Positions 25,301-40,300 of a DNA stretch of 64,000 bases are shown one piece after another. Made by a program: the position numbers and the translations under genes. This DNA comes from Siphonodentalium dalli (Eukaryota > Mollusca > Scaphopoda > Gadilida > Siphonodentaliidae), in assembly GCA_032622095.1 (NCBI GenBank), contig CP136069.1:122566126-122630125 (forward strand), written 5' to 3'. Within the stretch, counting starts at the first letter, position 1. Each line of letters starts with the position of its first letter. The notes under the pieces are model-generated. The model made no database searches. It was not told where the DNA came from and saw only the letters and a program-made list of their open reading frames with translations.

Positions 25301-28300
25301 TGCTAAAAAGTTGAGTTCCCAATAATATATTAGGTGACACAAAGTCAATTTCCCATTTCTCAGAACCGCATTCATGATATGGTACCGAAACCATGCACAT
25401 GCAACTTTTTTATTCACGTTTAATGTCAGAAAAAAATATTTTGTTTTTATACAAAATTGCGCTGAACTCAGATCGAACATACTCATCCCCCCCCCCCCAG
25501 ATTCAAATTTCCAGTCCATACATGTGATGAATTGCGTCTGCAAACTCAGTAAAAATTGTGTCAATGATATTTTATTAAGTGAATTTTTACAAAATAAACC
25601 ACATGGAAGCTATAAACAAACTGTTATGGACTGTTTGGATTATAATGGCCATGGGTGGAAAGCTTCATTGGCGTGTGCCACAGAAATAAATAATATTTGT
25701 TTAACGTGCGCATGACCTCAGAAAAGACTGCATGGCCTTAGTTATAAATTATGATACACTATAGGTTTCATTATGGGCATGCAGATATGATGGTAAAAAA
25801 AATCTGCAGCTTACATTCAAAGTGTTGTGGGGAAATCAATTATAAAGTCAATAGGAATACCTCACATACATCCATGGCGTGACTATATATTGTTGCAGTT
25901 ATCTTATAATTTACTTACTTTTTCTGTTGAAAACCAGCTCAAATCCAAACAACAAACCCCAGTACCTCTCTGATACCTCTCTCTGTATATATGTTTGCAG
26001 TCTGAAAATAGACAATATAATAAAATAAGTTCAACACTGAACAGAGCATGAGATCGTCAGAGTGTGAATTTAGTGACACTACCCCGCTTTGTGCTGTAAA
26101 TGGCTTTGATTTTGATGGCATTAATATTCATTACTCTTTATGAAACAGCCATTTCATAAGAATATGAATGTGTGTGTTGAATCTCGACATATTTCAAAAA
26201 ACCATGTAAAATGACAGCTTTGAGGAACCATAGTTGAAAACTTCGCCCGCCAGGCTAGGTACTCCAACATAAATAGAGTAAATGTTTAATCAGCATGTTA
26301 ACCCTTTCATGACTGGAGCTTCCTGAAATTTTACGGAAATCCTGTACCAATGCATTCTCATATATGCGTGTCTCCCATAGGGAGCCTCGCATATATACAT
26401 GTAAGAGAATACATTGGTCTAACAATATTTACCTTGACCTTGTAAGCCAGTGCATTCTCTTATATATGCGAGGCTCCCTATCGGAGACTCGAATATATCA
26501 GATAATGCACTGGCACAGGATATTTAATGCTGCACCAGCACAGCTCCCATCAGGAAAGGGTTAATAATTACAGGGTTGTCACCAGTGCTTGAGTGAGACA
26601 CAAGTTATTTATCTCCTGCTCATAACTGTCTAGAGCAGGTGACAGTTTGTTATCAGATAACTAAATAAGCATTCCTTGTCATTTACATGTTTACGCACTT
26701 CGATGCTGCACATGCGCTTGCTTTCACAAAGAGTTTCTGTAACTTCATATCATCCTAGGATTTCTGTTATTCACAAGTTAAGATGTTAGCATTTTGTTAA
26801 TCACCATTTATTTGCCATCATTTTGGTGGTTAAGTCATGAAATAAACCAATAAGCAATAGAAGTATGTTATCTTCATCTTCAATTTGGCATATTCATAAA
26901 TATGAATTGATATGCGTCAATATTCCCAACCACATCCTTCCACAAAAGACAGCAATGTTGCAATAATAGCAATACACACACCCAAGAAGTCTGCATGATA
27001 TAAGGGACAAGAATTGGAATGAATTCATGACAAGTGTAGTATTCGTATGTCAAGAGCTTCCTGAAATTTTACGAAAACTATGTGCCAATGCATTCTCTTA
27101 CATATGTCAGGCTCCCATATAAGAGAATACATTGGCCTAACAATATTTACCTTGATCTTGTAAGCCAGTGCACTATGCGTGGCTCCCTATGGGAGACTCA
27201 TATACATATATAATATAAGAGAATGCACTGGATCTTTAATGCTGCACAAGCGCAGCTCTCTTCATGAAAGGGTTAACCAGCTTCAAAATCAAAACAAGCA
27301 GTCGCAGACGCAGGGTTCGCGCTGCCTATTGCCAAATTAGCAAATTGCTATAAAAAAAATAAAATGGCTCCAAAAAAATCCCGATTGGCTACAAAAAGTG
27401 GCACCTAGCTTTTTGGCAATTTGTACCCATCGGGCATATAATAAAAAAATATTAAGCTTACAGTCAATCGGTCGGAAACATAACACACATTGATATCCGG
27501 TCGCGACATAGCTAATTGGGTCCTAATTAAAAGCTTATAATAGATTCGCTGCTTATGTCAGATCGACTTATTTTATCGCTGTGGTGAAAGGGTTTCGAAT
27601 TTCTACTCGATAATAACACTAAGCACGGCTATTGACTCTAATTTGACAAACATTAGCCAAACAAAGGGCTTCCTTGGGTCTACATCGTTAGGAAGCTCTG
27701 TATTGATAGTAGGTGTTAGATAAATTACCATCAATATGTCATTCGTAACTGAGTTTTCACAAACTGTGACATACAACAAATATGAATCGTAAGCGCAAGT
27801 TAGATTTTAGCAACAATGCATCAGACACGCAACATCCTCCTAAAATGAAGAAAGTTACTGATTTCTTCGAACATTCAGATAATACCGATAGTCCAAACAC
27901 AGTGGTTGATTTAACATCGACGTGTGCTACACCACCTAAACCGAGCAACATACCATAGTGCCAAATGTCACGAGAACACCACAAAAAGTTGCAAGTTCGC
28001 CAAAACGAAAATTCCGAAATGAGTGGAAAATATCTCGCGAATGGCTATCATTCGATGGAGACAAAAATGTTATGTTCTGTTCTACATGCCGTGCTGCGAA
28101 TGTTAACAACATGTTCGTAACTGGTTGTAGTATCATGAAGAAAGATCTTATTCTGAAACACGAGCTAACCAAAGGTATGTATACTACGGTATGTTTATAA
28201 TTATATTTAAATATCACGCTATGTACAACGGGGAGTAACTCTATCATTCATTTCTGTCATTTTCACACCAATTGTATTCGGAACGTCACAAGTACGGCGT

Positions 28301-31300
28301 AGCCGGAAATTGCCGAGGATATCCGATTGTTTAAAATGGGATGTAATTCTACCATTTATGTTCATCATTATTGTTAATCGGAACTTCTCGGGTTTACTCG
28401 GATCGTCCGAAAATCTTCGATATTAATTTTGAAAAAGTGTTATTGTTACTAAAAGAATGGTAATTAAATATGTTTAATGGCATAGTGATTGTTACGTACA
28501 ACTATAAAATAAATATATACATATAATAGGTAATTTGCTTGTTTGTGTTTTTTTTTCAAAAGTGGCTCCAAAAAATATTGGTCGGAAAGAAAGTGGCAAC
28601 AGAAAGTATAAAGTGGCTCTAAAAATAATGCAAATGGCAACATTGTTGGCACCTGGAAATTTTGGGCCAGCGCGAACCCTGCGCAGACGGCGGTATCCCC
28701 CGCCGAAATGTGCAGTTGGGGAAGTGCATTGTCAATAATGTTTGCGTTCTCTGCCGAAATGTGCAGTTGGGGAAGTGCATTCTCAACAAGAGGTGGGATT
28801 TTGTCAAAAAGCCTGGCTTGCAAACTCATTTTAGGACTGACATTTGTGGAAATTAGCCATATGACGTCGTCCATTTGCACTAAAAATAATAAACAAAGTC
28901 CAATAACTCTGCATTAGTCATGTGAACTCATATACCAAAAATCTTTGACTGACATTTGTGGAAATGATCCCTGTGACGTCGTCAATTTGCACAAAAAAAT
29001 AAAAAATAAAGTCCAATAACTCTGCTGAAAATATCCGGCCGGATTGACGTCGTCCATTTGCACGCAAAAAAATAAACAAAGTCCAATAACTCTGCTGAAA
29101 ATATCCGGCCGGACCTGGTTTGCGAACTCGTTCTAGATACTGGTCAAGTGAACTCATATTCCAAAAATCTTTGAAATCCCTTGACTTTTGTGGAAATGAG
29201 CCCTGTGACGTCGTCTATTTGCTATTTGGTAAATTCGACAATAATAATAAACAAAGTCCAATAACTCCGGTAAAAATATCCGGCCAGACCTGGCTTGCGA
29301 ACTCATTCTAGGTAATGGTCAGGTGAACTCATATACCACATATCTTTTAAATCTGTTGAGATTTGTGGAAATGAGCCCTGTGACGTCGTCTATTTGCTAT
29401 TTGGTAAATTCGACAAAAATAATAAACAAAGTCCAATAACTCCGGTAAAAATATCTGGCCAGACCTGGCTTGAGAACTCATTCTAGGTAATGGTCAGGTG
29501 AACTCATATACCAAAAATCTTTGAAAACCATTTACATTTGTTCAAGTTATGACACTTACAAATTCGGGACGGACGGACGGACAGACGGAACCCAATACTG
29601 TATCCCCCGCAAATTTTAAATTTGGCGGGGGATAATAAAATCCTCTGCGTAGGTAAATCACCACCCATTGATAATTATCTCCTTGGTTATAAATATAGAG
29701 GATATCTGCTGTTTTGGAGTGGATACAGAAAATTATGTCATGTCCCATGTGTGAGCGATAAAAATGTTTATTTTCACAAGCAGCTTGCACGAGCAAAAAT
29801 AAATATTTGTCTCGTTCACAAATGACATAATTTTTGGTATGCACTCAAAAAACACTAGATCATATTTTTATTATATGTGCTTCCAAAAGAAATTCGCCAT
29901 TTACAACAATAAATATGTTCTCATATGTCATCACCTTCAATCGATGTATCGAAGCCAACAGCTGATCAATGCCTGTTTGCAGAATACAGTAGCAAGAAAT
30001 ATAATTCCCATATTCTTCTGTTTATTTCCCTCATAATTGTGTCAAATTTCAATAAAAAATTAATTTTTATTATAACTATGATAATAACAGTAAAGGATTT
30101 AACTCTACTGATTCGCGAGTATTTTGAAAATATTCTGGAAGCACATTGGTACATGCAAGTGAATCGGTCGCACACGAGAGCGGATGTGAAATTGGAAACA
30201 TCTATATCCCCTTCTGGGGGGGGTATAACAAAATTTAATTAGCACAATTTTTTGGATAATCCACAGTTGAGTGTATAATAAAATGGATTATTGATTTTTG
30301 CTTCAAGTTTCATATTGGAAACAAATTATCAGAACAAAATGACTTGGTACAGGTAGTCGTAGTGGTTATATGTGGCTTTCGTTGGTAATAGCAGCACGTC
30401 GTTACAAGCTACATGTACGTGTGGGTGAAACTGGCTACTGTACATGTCAATTATTGGAGATTTTTTTTCTTTGGCTTCGGGGATTAAAAATATTTTATTT
30501 GAGTCGAGGAACCCACCCATCAAAGCTCAGTGATCAGATATAAATTTTTGACATTTGTTATTTCTCGAAATGTGTACTCATTTGTGGCCTGGTAAAAAGG
30601 TCTCAGACCAAATTGCAGATGAAGATGGATAACTCTAAAATCAAGTGGCTTTGAAATTTGAAAATCCGGCCATATTTTGTTGAACAAAATATTGAAAAAT
30701 AACACATTTTGGGCAATTTTATACTATAGTTGACTGTTAGCATTATTTTTGGGAAATTAATCGATTCTGATAACTTTAGCGGAATTTGTTGTTGCTGGAA
30801 TCTGATTATATGGGGACCATCGAATCGGTACCTTTAATGTATTTGACACCTTCCATAATCAGTTCATATGGTTCAGCAATTTATGATATTTGAATATTTC
30901 ATTCTCCTTTTGGCTACTTAACACTTCCATGACTAGAGCTTCCTGAAATTTGACGAAAACCCTGTGCCAATGAATTCTCTTATATATGTGATAGGGAGCC
31001 TCACATATATAAGAGAATACATTGGCCCAACAATATTTACCTTGACCTTGTAAGCCAGTGCATTCTCTTATATATGTGAATCTCTCTATTGGAGACACGC
31101 ATATATAAGAGAATGCACTGGCACAGGATCTTTAATGCTGCACCAGTGAAGCTCCCATCATGAAAGCATCAAAGGTTGACGACAACATATTTTAATAAAA
31201 ATGTTACCTTTGTGCATTCATATTCATGCCATATGCAAATAAAAACAGGTAGCCTGGAGGTGGTTTGGCATTAATCTTGAAGCATAAAGGAGGAAGCACA

Positions 31301-34300
31301 CATGATGTGGTATACTGGATCTGAGTCTTCTTTGCTGATCTGAAAAAAAAATCACAAGCTGGAGAATACAAACTTTTTAACCTCTTCAGCGCTGAATCAC
31401 ATCATGACATTGTGGCTATTTTCCAGTGGAAAAATAAAATGGTAATATCATGAAAACCCTAAAACTGACTCCATTCAAAGGTTATTATAATTCACAATAA
31501 ATAATAATAATGTATAGCATTTGTAAAGTGCCTTTCCCATGAGGACCAAAGCGCTCAAAGTTTTACAATTATTACCCTGATGAGCCTGAACATTCAGTAA
31601 CCATCTACTGCTCCCCGGGGACAGGGGGAGGTACAGCCGGGAGTATGCGAGGATACCATATGGCTAGCATACTGACAAGATCTTTCACTGCTCATTATCA
31701 GGTACCCTTGTAATGCATGGGTGGTGCAAAGCAGACACAGTACGAGCGACCTTGCTCAAGGGTCACAACTTGGCGCGAGATTCAAACAGTGTACAATCCA
31801 ACAATTGCACATCGCTCAAGTCGGCCAAGCCACTGCTGTGTGGAAACTCACAACAGACCACCAGCCAGCCGCGAACTCGCCTCGCTGTGTTGACAGCGAA
31901 GACAAGTCCAACGCGCTAACCACTGGACCACGAGCTCCACACATATAAACGTGAAACAATCCCAGAACATTATACACAGTTTCAGATACAATGGTTCCTA
32001 TGCAACAATCTCCAGTTCCAGTTTATGAATAATGGCTAATTGCTAGTATGTAGAAGTAGGTCCATACTCCGTATTTGCGGAATTGCCATGGCAATCTGGG
32101 AGTCTCACAGACAATCCTTAACCCTTTACCCAACAAAACGGCCAAAAACGGCCAAATAAAGCTTCAACAGCCTAAATTATCTTGGGTCTGTCTCAATAAA
32201 ACCATACAAATATGGATATCATTGGAACCGGCTCATTGACCACATTGTGATAGTTACAGTTAGCCCTGTGCCAATGCATTCTCTTATATATGCGAGTCGA
32301 CCATAGGTCGCCTCGCATATATAAGAGAATGCATTGGCCTAAAAAAAATCTTTTTTTAACACTTTTTACCATTTTTTCTTACATTCTTTAACAATTTTAT
32401 AATTTTTAATGTGTTAAGCCAATGCATTCTCTTATATATGCGAGGCGACCTATGGTCGACTCGCATATATAAGAGAATGCATTGGCACAGGGCCCTTCTG
32501 TTGGGTAAATCCTTAACAGCTCTGGTATGGACATATAGCAGAGTGAAATTTTACATCCATATTCAGTACGAACATACAGCAGCAAAGAGGATGAATACAA
32601 CTATCAAAGGCTCATAACATATAATGGTAGATCCATAGGTGACTATTTAGTTTCAAGTCAATTACTTGGAAAAGTTATTAATTACAGCTAGGTAATTCCA
32701 ATAAGTACATGCATGTGTCACTGGGAAATTATGTAAATTTCAATGAGAATTTTTATAATTTTTTCCCCCCCAAATAATTAAGGAAATTCAAGCATACAAA
32801 GATTGTTTTATGCAATAAATGTAGATCATTTTCTCTGGCAATGTTAATGGTATGTATTAGTCATATATTCAACATAATCCTACAGTAATGCTCTAATTAA
32901 TCGACCCCTTAACTATAGCAGAATTATGGGTAACTTTTCAGGATTTAGTCGGAAATATGGCTTGTTGCCATTCATTGGAAAGCTCTCGGGGAGAGCTTAT
33001 ATTGATGGAAAATTATAGGTTGCTTAGTACTAGAATATTTGGTGAGGCCCTCTTCACGTTTATTTGTCTGGATTCAATTTGGAATTTATCAGGTCAGTTA
33101 CAACAAGCAGTCGCTGATGGGGGTATTTGGGATGTGAAATTTTAATATATGCTAAAAAATAATTGATATCAGTTAATATTTGTATGAGATTGGTTAATAT
33201 TTGTTGTAGTTTGGGCATCAAATTTAATTGCAAAGCCAATAAATTACAATCACCTGGGTCTAGATTGCAAACTCGTTTAAAAAATCCTCTTGTTATTGTT
33301 CGAAATAACCCCCAGACAACTTTTCGGGACAGCAAGACAGCTGGCTCGACAAATGGCAAGACAGATGGACAGACGAACGGAACCCATTTCTATATCCCCT
33401 GCACAAAAATTTGGTGGCAGGGGATAATTATAGGCCAGAATTATTGATAAGTAATTACAATGACAACTATTTTACCAATATTGTTAATTTTAATACCTAA
33501 TACTTTTTCTAACCACACCATAAATTTAAAAGAGATGAGACTATTTATGAACAAAACAAATATTCTCAAGTGTGCATAATAGTAATAATGTATATCTAGG
33601 TATTTCTACATCTGACCATGTAATGGTTAGACAAAATTTAATTTTGTGAAAACAATGAAAGGATAAACCTGGTGACATGGGATTTTAATTATCTCAGCCA
33701 AAAAATTTAATGAAACATCACACAAAATAGTTATTTACAAATGTACTTATTTTGAGAGATACATGATGTTAGTTTTACCTTGGTCTTGAGAGTGGCTTTT
33801 GGGCTGCCTTTATTTCCAAAGGTTGACCTAGATTAATGCTGAAATATATGAGCACAATATTGAATATTTTAATTTCAAGGATTGAAGAATACTTATTATT
33901 ATGTCAGCTCTTGCAATTATCCAATCAGCGTTGATATAGAGTGATGGTATATGAACCCATATTAGGTCGGTGACCTAGCTAATATGAAATCAATGTCGGG
34001 TGCTTATCCGCCATCTTGTTTTTTTCAGAAACTCAGTCGCCTCGGGAATATTTTGGGTGTATTTTGACTCCAAGAAAGGGGATATCTGTCGGAAATCATT
34101 TTATGTGAATTTAAAGACATAGTACCATTTACAAAAACCTGCATGCAATATATTTGAGGAATTCTAAACACTCATAAATTATCTATCAAACTCAACAAGT
34201 TGTCCTACTTCTGGTAATTAGCCATTGACTCAATGCGTTGACGTTCAACGCCCATGACACGTCACTGTGACATTACATAAGTTAATGGCCATAGATAACA

Positions 34301-37300
34301 CATTAGTCTTACCAAATTATAATAAATTACAGCGACAATTAATTAAAGGGATATGCTGGATTTTGTCCACTGACATAATAAATATGTTACGGGAAACTTA
34401 GTGGTCGGATATGGTGTCATGTGAGGCTCAGCGAGATCAATATTAGGCTCGGCCTACAGCCTCGCCTAATATTGATCTCACTTCGCCTCACATGACGCCA
34501 TATCCAACCACTAAGCGTCCCATAACTTATAATACATTCCTACCGACCATTTCAAAGTATATCGAAAAGGGACATAACTCCATCAGAAAAATGGTCGGTT
34601 TGAACCCAAATACAAACATGACCTGTATTAATCCATTCTATATTAAATTTGAACGCTATCACATAACTATAACGAGTTACATGCATCATCCGGAAAGCAA
34701 AATATTCAGCAAATTTCAAGTCGAAAAGGGGTATAACTCTGTCAGAAATGGTCGGACCAAACCAAAATACAAACTTGACTTGGATTTTCATGTGATTAAT
34801 CCACAAACTAAATTTGAAAGATATTGAAGAACTTAATTTAACTTAATCCTTTCATGGTGGTAGCTGCGCTAGTGCAGCATTAAAGACCACGTGCCTGTGC
34901 AATCTCTTATATATGCGAGTCTTACATAGGGAGCCTCACATATATAAGAGAATGCAGTACCAATGCACTGGCTTACAAGGCCAAGGTAAATTATTGTTAG
35001 GCCAATGTATTCTCTTATATATGCGAGGTGCCGTATTGGCAACTTGCATATATAACAGAATGCTTGGCACAGGGTTTTTGCAAAATTTCATGAAGCTCCA
35101 GACATCAAAGGGTTAAGTTATCATCCAGACAACATAATAATCAACAAATTCTAAGTAAAAAAGGGCATATCTCCATCAGCAATGATTGGACCAGACAGAA
35201 ATATGAATGACAGAGACTATCTTACATGAAGACCACATACAAGCCTTGAAATAGGGTGTCTGTCATTTGCAGAATGAGGTCCCCAGGGGGTGAATTTAGT
35301 GATGCTACCCCGCATAGCAGGCTAGCATTACCAAATTCACCCTCTGGGAACCTCATTCTGCTGATGTGTAAGCAGAATGAGGTCCCCAGAGGGTGAATTT
35401 GGTAATGCTAGCCCGCTATGCGGGGTAGCATCACTAAATTCACCCTCTGGGGACCTCATTCTGCAAATGACAGGCACACTATTTCAAGACTTGCAAAATT
35501 CGGCCAAATATTTTCCAAGTTATCATCCGGACACCACATGTTTTGAATGGATGGACGGAGTGCTCATTTCTATACAGAACAATATTTGACAACAACGATT
35601 GAATAGATATAGACGGGAATGGTGGGGGGGGGGGGGGGGGGTGGGTTGACATATTGTGCACTGCTCACACACACACCATATGCACACACATTGGTATAGG
35701 TATATTAATAACATTGGATGCGTACATGAATACATGCATGTGTATCTTATTGTAGTGGATGTTATGTTCTGTCTCAAATGGTATTGCACTATATAGTGTA
35801 GAACATTTGTTCATGAACTTTGGACTGGTTTGCCAAATCTCAGATCGCAAATTCAGTCTATATACTATTCAGGATAATTATGTTCCCTGTTAAGCTTAGT
35901 TATGTGTATGCCTTGTTGTTTGCTGTATGGCTTTCATTAGTTAGAAAAATGGTTCAGATTGTCGTAGTATGAGCGCAATATATCGATAAGAATCATATCG
36001 TAATTCAAATTCTCTTTATATACTTACAAAAAATACTTTATATGAGGTCTAGATGTTCTGCTGTAAACTTGATTTGAACCATTTTAGGAAGCCCAAATAT
36101 CTATGTGATGTGAGCGATGCCACTGCATCTCATGAATGAAGCGACCTAATTGAGGCCGAAAGTATGGTTATACTGACGCATTGACCCCCAACTCCATTGT
36201 GCTGTCTGATAAGATCCACAAAAGTCCTTAACATTCTGCACTCCAGAATAATGACGAGTTAGTTCGTGTATTTGAATAGTAGACATCAATTTTGAAGTAT
36301 ATTATATTTTATTTGTCAAAAAATAGCTACAAGATAACTCGAAGTTGGCACCCAGCGCCACCCAACTAAACCTGGAATGTTACAATATTCCCCGGCTGTG
36401 ACAATGAGTTAACTAGCCAGAACTAGTACAGACTACTCCAAAAGGTCAAGTCAGCACATGTTTATTATTTACAATATCGAACATGATCATCTAATGAAGT
36501 ACTCATGAGAAAAATGTGGCAAAGTGTGGGTACGAGATAACTCGTGGTTGGCACATAGCAAAAATACCATTCAATGGCGTTGCTCTGTGCCGACTACGAG
36601 TTATCTTGTAGTGTGTTTATGGCATTTTTTTATGCGATCCAAGCTGATACATGTCAGGGCAGTGGAGTGCGTTACAGAACCCTGTGGGATATGATACAAT
36701 TTAAGTTTGATAAATTATTTCTATTTTTTTATGCTAAATATATCTCCAGTTAAATTTGAATTATTCCCTCAAACCTGGTGTTATTGTCCATGTTATGGCA
36801 AACAGTCCCAAACATACTGGAATAGACTTGAGACCTCGGTTCAACCTAAGGCAAAGATAACCACTTCAGTATTGCAAAATACATGTATATATTCACCCTC
36901 GTACTAAAATGCTATTATTTAGAATACTAATTTCAAGCAAACCACCCGTAGACATAGCCCTGTGTATGGAAGTTTGTGTAAGACCTCTCCCCCTGAGTGC
37001 AGAAGGATTCCTATTCAATGATGGGAAATGTTCAGATAATAAGTTCTAGTTTATCTGAACATTTTCTAAGGGAACTAAATTTGTACTAGCAATGTGTATC
37101 TAGTATATAAAGGGTTAAAACAGCAGTAACCAGTGCAAGCCTGAGTTTAGTGTGCCTGTTATTTGCAGAATGAGGTCCCCAGAGGGTGAATTTAGTTATG
37201 CTATCCCGCATAGCGGGCTATAATCACCAAATTCACCCTCTGGGGACCTCACTCTGCATGAGATGTAAACTCAGATTGAAGTTCCCATTGGGAACCTCGA

Positions 37301-40300
37301 TTATGCAATGTGTCATCTGCCAATTTGGGGATACAGAGAAACTAAACTAAAAAAGAAATAGAATCTATGTGAAGAAGTTTCTATAGAAATTTTATAATGC
37401 AGAAACTTTCCAGAGAAGATGAGGGCTAAGCAGAATGAGGTCTCTGGGGACCTCATTTTCAAAATGACAGACACCTTAATCTCAGGCCTGGACCAGTGTG
37501 CACTCACCTGTTTTTTTGATGAGTTGTGTCTTTGTGTTCAGTTTCCTGATGGTATAGAAAAAAATATGGTCAAAGAAACAGCCGAAAAATTAAGACAGAA
37601 TACTAGTACATGTATCACCCATCTGAGGCAGGTTTTGTAGAGCTACCTTTCCAAAGCAACCTAAATTTAAATGGTGACCTTCACCTCATTTATCATGCAC
37701 ATTTCATTTCCTGTAGATTAGGGCCCTCGAGGAATCTCAAATCAAATCAGGTGACTCAGCAATGTCAAACATCGATATCAAATCAGAATCGAATTGGGCA
37801 GAGGAAAAAAAATCATAGGTAAACATTGGAAATCCTTCAAAAGACATCTTTGAATGACATATTTTGTCATTCAAACTTTTCAAGCATTATCTTTTTCGGT
37901 GAGCGATACGACAATTCTGGTGGATTTTAACTTGTCCCTGTGGAGAGAACAGAATTTTATTGGCTAGAAATGAATGATAGAATGATTCTCTATAGTAATT
38001 ACACAATGTCAAAGTGAATTTTAGGTCATTATAGTAACACAAAACACCACAATGGGAGCGTGGGACTAATTTTTATTCGAGCGTTGAACTCCAGTGGCTA
38101 TTAACCCTTTCACGATGGGTGCTGCACTGGCGCTAAATTTTTAGATACTTACTAGTGTCAAGGTTGTTCTAAAATTACTGGTAGTATTTTCTTGTTCGAT
38201 AAAAGTCAAAATTCTCATTAGTTTCATTGTGAATATCAGATATTTTTCTAATTTGCCTAAGTCTTCGTCTATTTCAACACGCCCAATGTGGGTTTTGTCA
38301 AATTTCCTCAATAAAAATTATGTTAATTTGCAGTTGTAACAATGCTATTTTATTACTCCGGTCACCAAATATCATTCCATTCATTTTTGCCCAGGGTACA
38401 ATACCCATTCCACAATAGCATAATGAATGGGATCAGCCCATTACAGCAAAATAACTTGCCACCATCAGTGTACATACGAGGTATATCATCATGAACTCAC
38501 CTTGCATTGCTTTGGAACTAATGAACTTCTACCATCGCTTTTTAAAGAGAATGCTGAGGAATCAAAATTCATAGCATCTTCATCTTCATCTGAACAGTCA
38601 TCTAACACCAGGTGATCACTCAAATCACTTATGATTCCTCCAAGCCCTGAATCAAGTACAAGCTGACTGCCCGGAGTTACTGTCCTTGATGGTCCTTCTA
38701 TTACATCAAAGCTCGCGGGATCACATGTTTCTTTCACGTGGCAAGCAGTAAGGCACCTCTTTCCATATTTTAAACAATCCTGCTTGTACTGCAGTATTTT
38801 TGAAATGTAGCCACGGTGTTCACAACCAGGAGGTATGCCGTCGAGAAGAGAATTGATGCTCAAGCTGGCAGCAACTGAATTTTCCTCGTCAAGCTTCGAA
38901 GCACTGTCACTTATTCTCACATTTATATCCTTGATAATAGTATCTAGTTCAGCCTCAAGGTCATCAAATGTTGTCATGGATTCAACTCCAGTGTCAGAAA
39001 CTGAACTACCGCTGCCTGCATTTGGGTAGAAGTCATCAGCGTCAAGCAATATTTCGCTGTTATAATTTACATTGGCTTCACTTATTTGATTGTCCTTGAC
39101 ATTGAATAGTATAGACTGATTGTTATTGTTCTCGTTGTCAGTATTGAAACTTTGACTGATTCCAGAATCTGCAACAGACACAGGAATGTTAACACAAACG
39201 TTTTTTTCTTTGTCCAGATAATTGTGTAGCACCTCAGTTTCCGTGATATCAGTGTTAACTTCCTCAGATTCAATAGCACCATTATAATCTGATGTCACTT
39301 CACATCCTGCAGAATTACCTGATGTACCTTCAACACCGCGTCTCCTATTGTTAATTCGTTTTGATAGGCTTTTCTTTTTTATACTTTTCTTTCCTTTACC
39401 TGATTTAGAACCATATATTGAGTTCAAATTTTGGACTGAAGTCTGGTTGCTTTTACAATGTTTTTGTGTATCGCCATAATCAGCAGATTGTTTCTTATTG
39501 CTGGAGATAGACGATGTGTTTTTGCTCGATTTGCCAGAAACCTGAGATGAAGAACTTTTACCTGTCTTTTTACCTGATGGTGGTCTATTATGAACAAGAG
39601 TTTGAGATACTCCTGATGAATTCTTTTTCAGAGAATTTCTCTCATAAGGCTCAAAGGAAACAATGTTCACCACACCACTAGTACAACTAGATGTTTCCTT
39701 TGCTGCAGCATTATCAGATTTGAAGTTTTTATTATACATATTTGACGAGTTGATTTCCAATTCACTTTTAATATTTCCATCTTTATTGAGTGCATTATAA
39801 GTTTCGGAAACAGACAGGTTCGAAAAGTTTTTAGAAAATCCAAACACATCACTGAATGATTCAGCGTTATACTGGTAGCTATTACCAACTGACTTCCCAT
39901 CTCCTGAACTTGGCTGTCCTCCGTTTTCATGGTTGTTAGATTCATGACCACCCACATCATTTTTAGTTGTAGACCCAGAAACCAGATGACAAGGTAACGT
40001 CTTGTTTTCATTGTCTCTATTATCATCATCATGATCACCACCAGAATTTGTGAAATCAAACAAGTTTCTTGGATCACATGATTGTTTATGTTCAGCCTCC
40101 TTCACAATTTGGCTCCTCTCCTCGTGCTTTAGCATTGATGCTGAACTAGACCGAACCGTGTATATCACGCCACTGTCCACAACTGGCGTCCTTTTATCTG
40201 CGAATCTCACAACTTTTGTTGAATCCTTTGGTATCCCTGTTGCTGTGTGAGGTCGTTTCTTTTGTGCTTTCGTGGGTGAATTGCTCCTTGTTGTTGACCG

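Noticed and set aside
31713-31948. Two plus-strand frames of about 70 codons
   Set aside because: They lie inside the tRNA-derived SINE, antisense to it.
39667-40077. 136-codon minus-strand frame rich in Met and Ile
   Set aside because: It is a shadow frame of exon 10, whose own frame is open for 2.1 kb.
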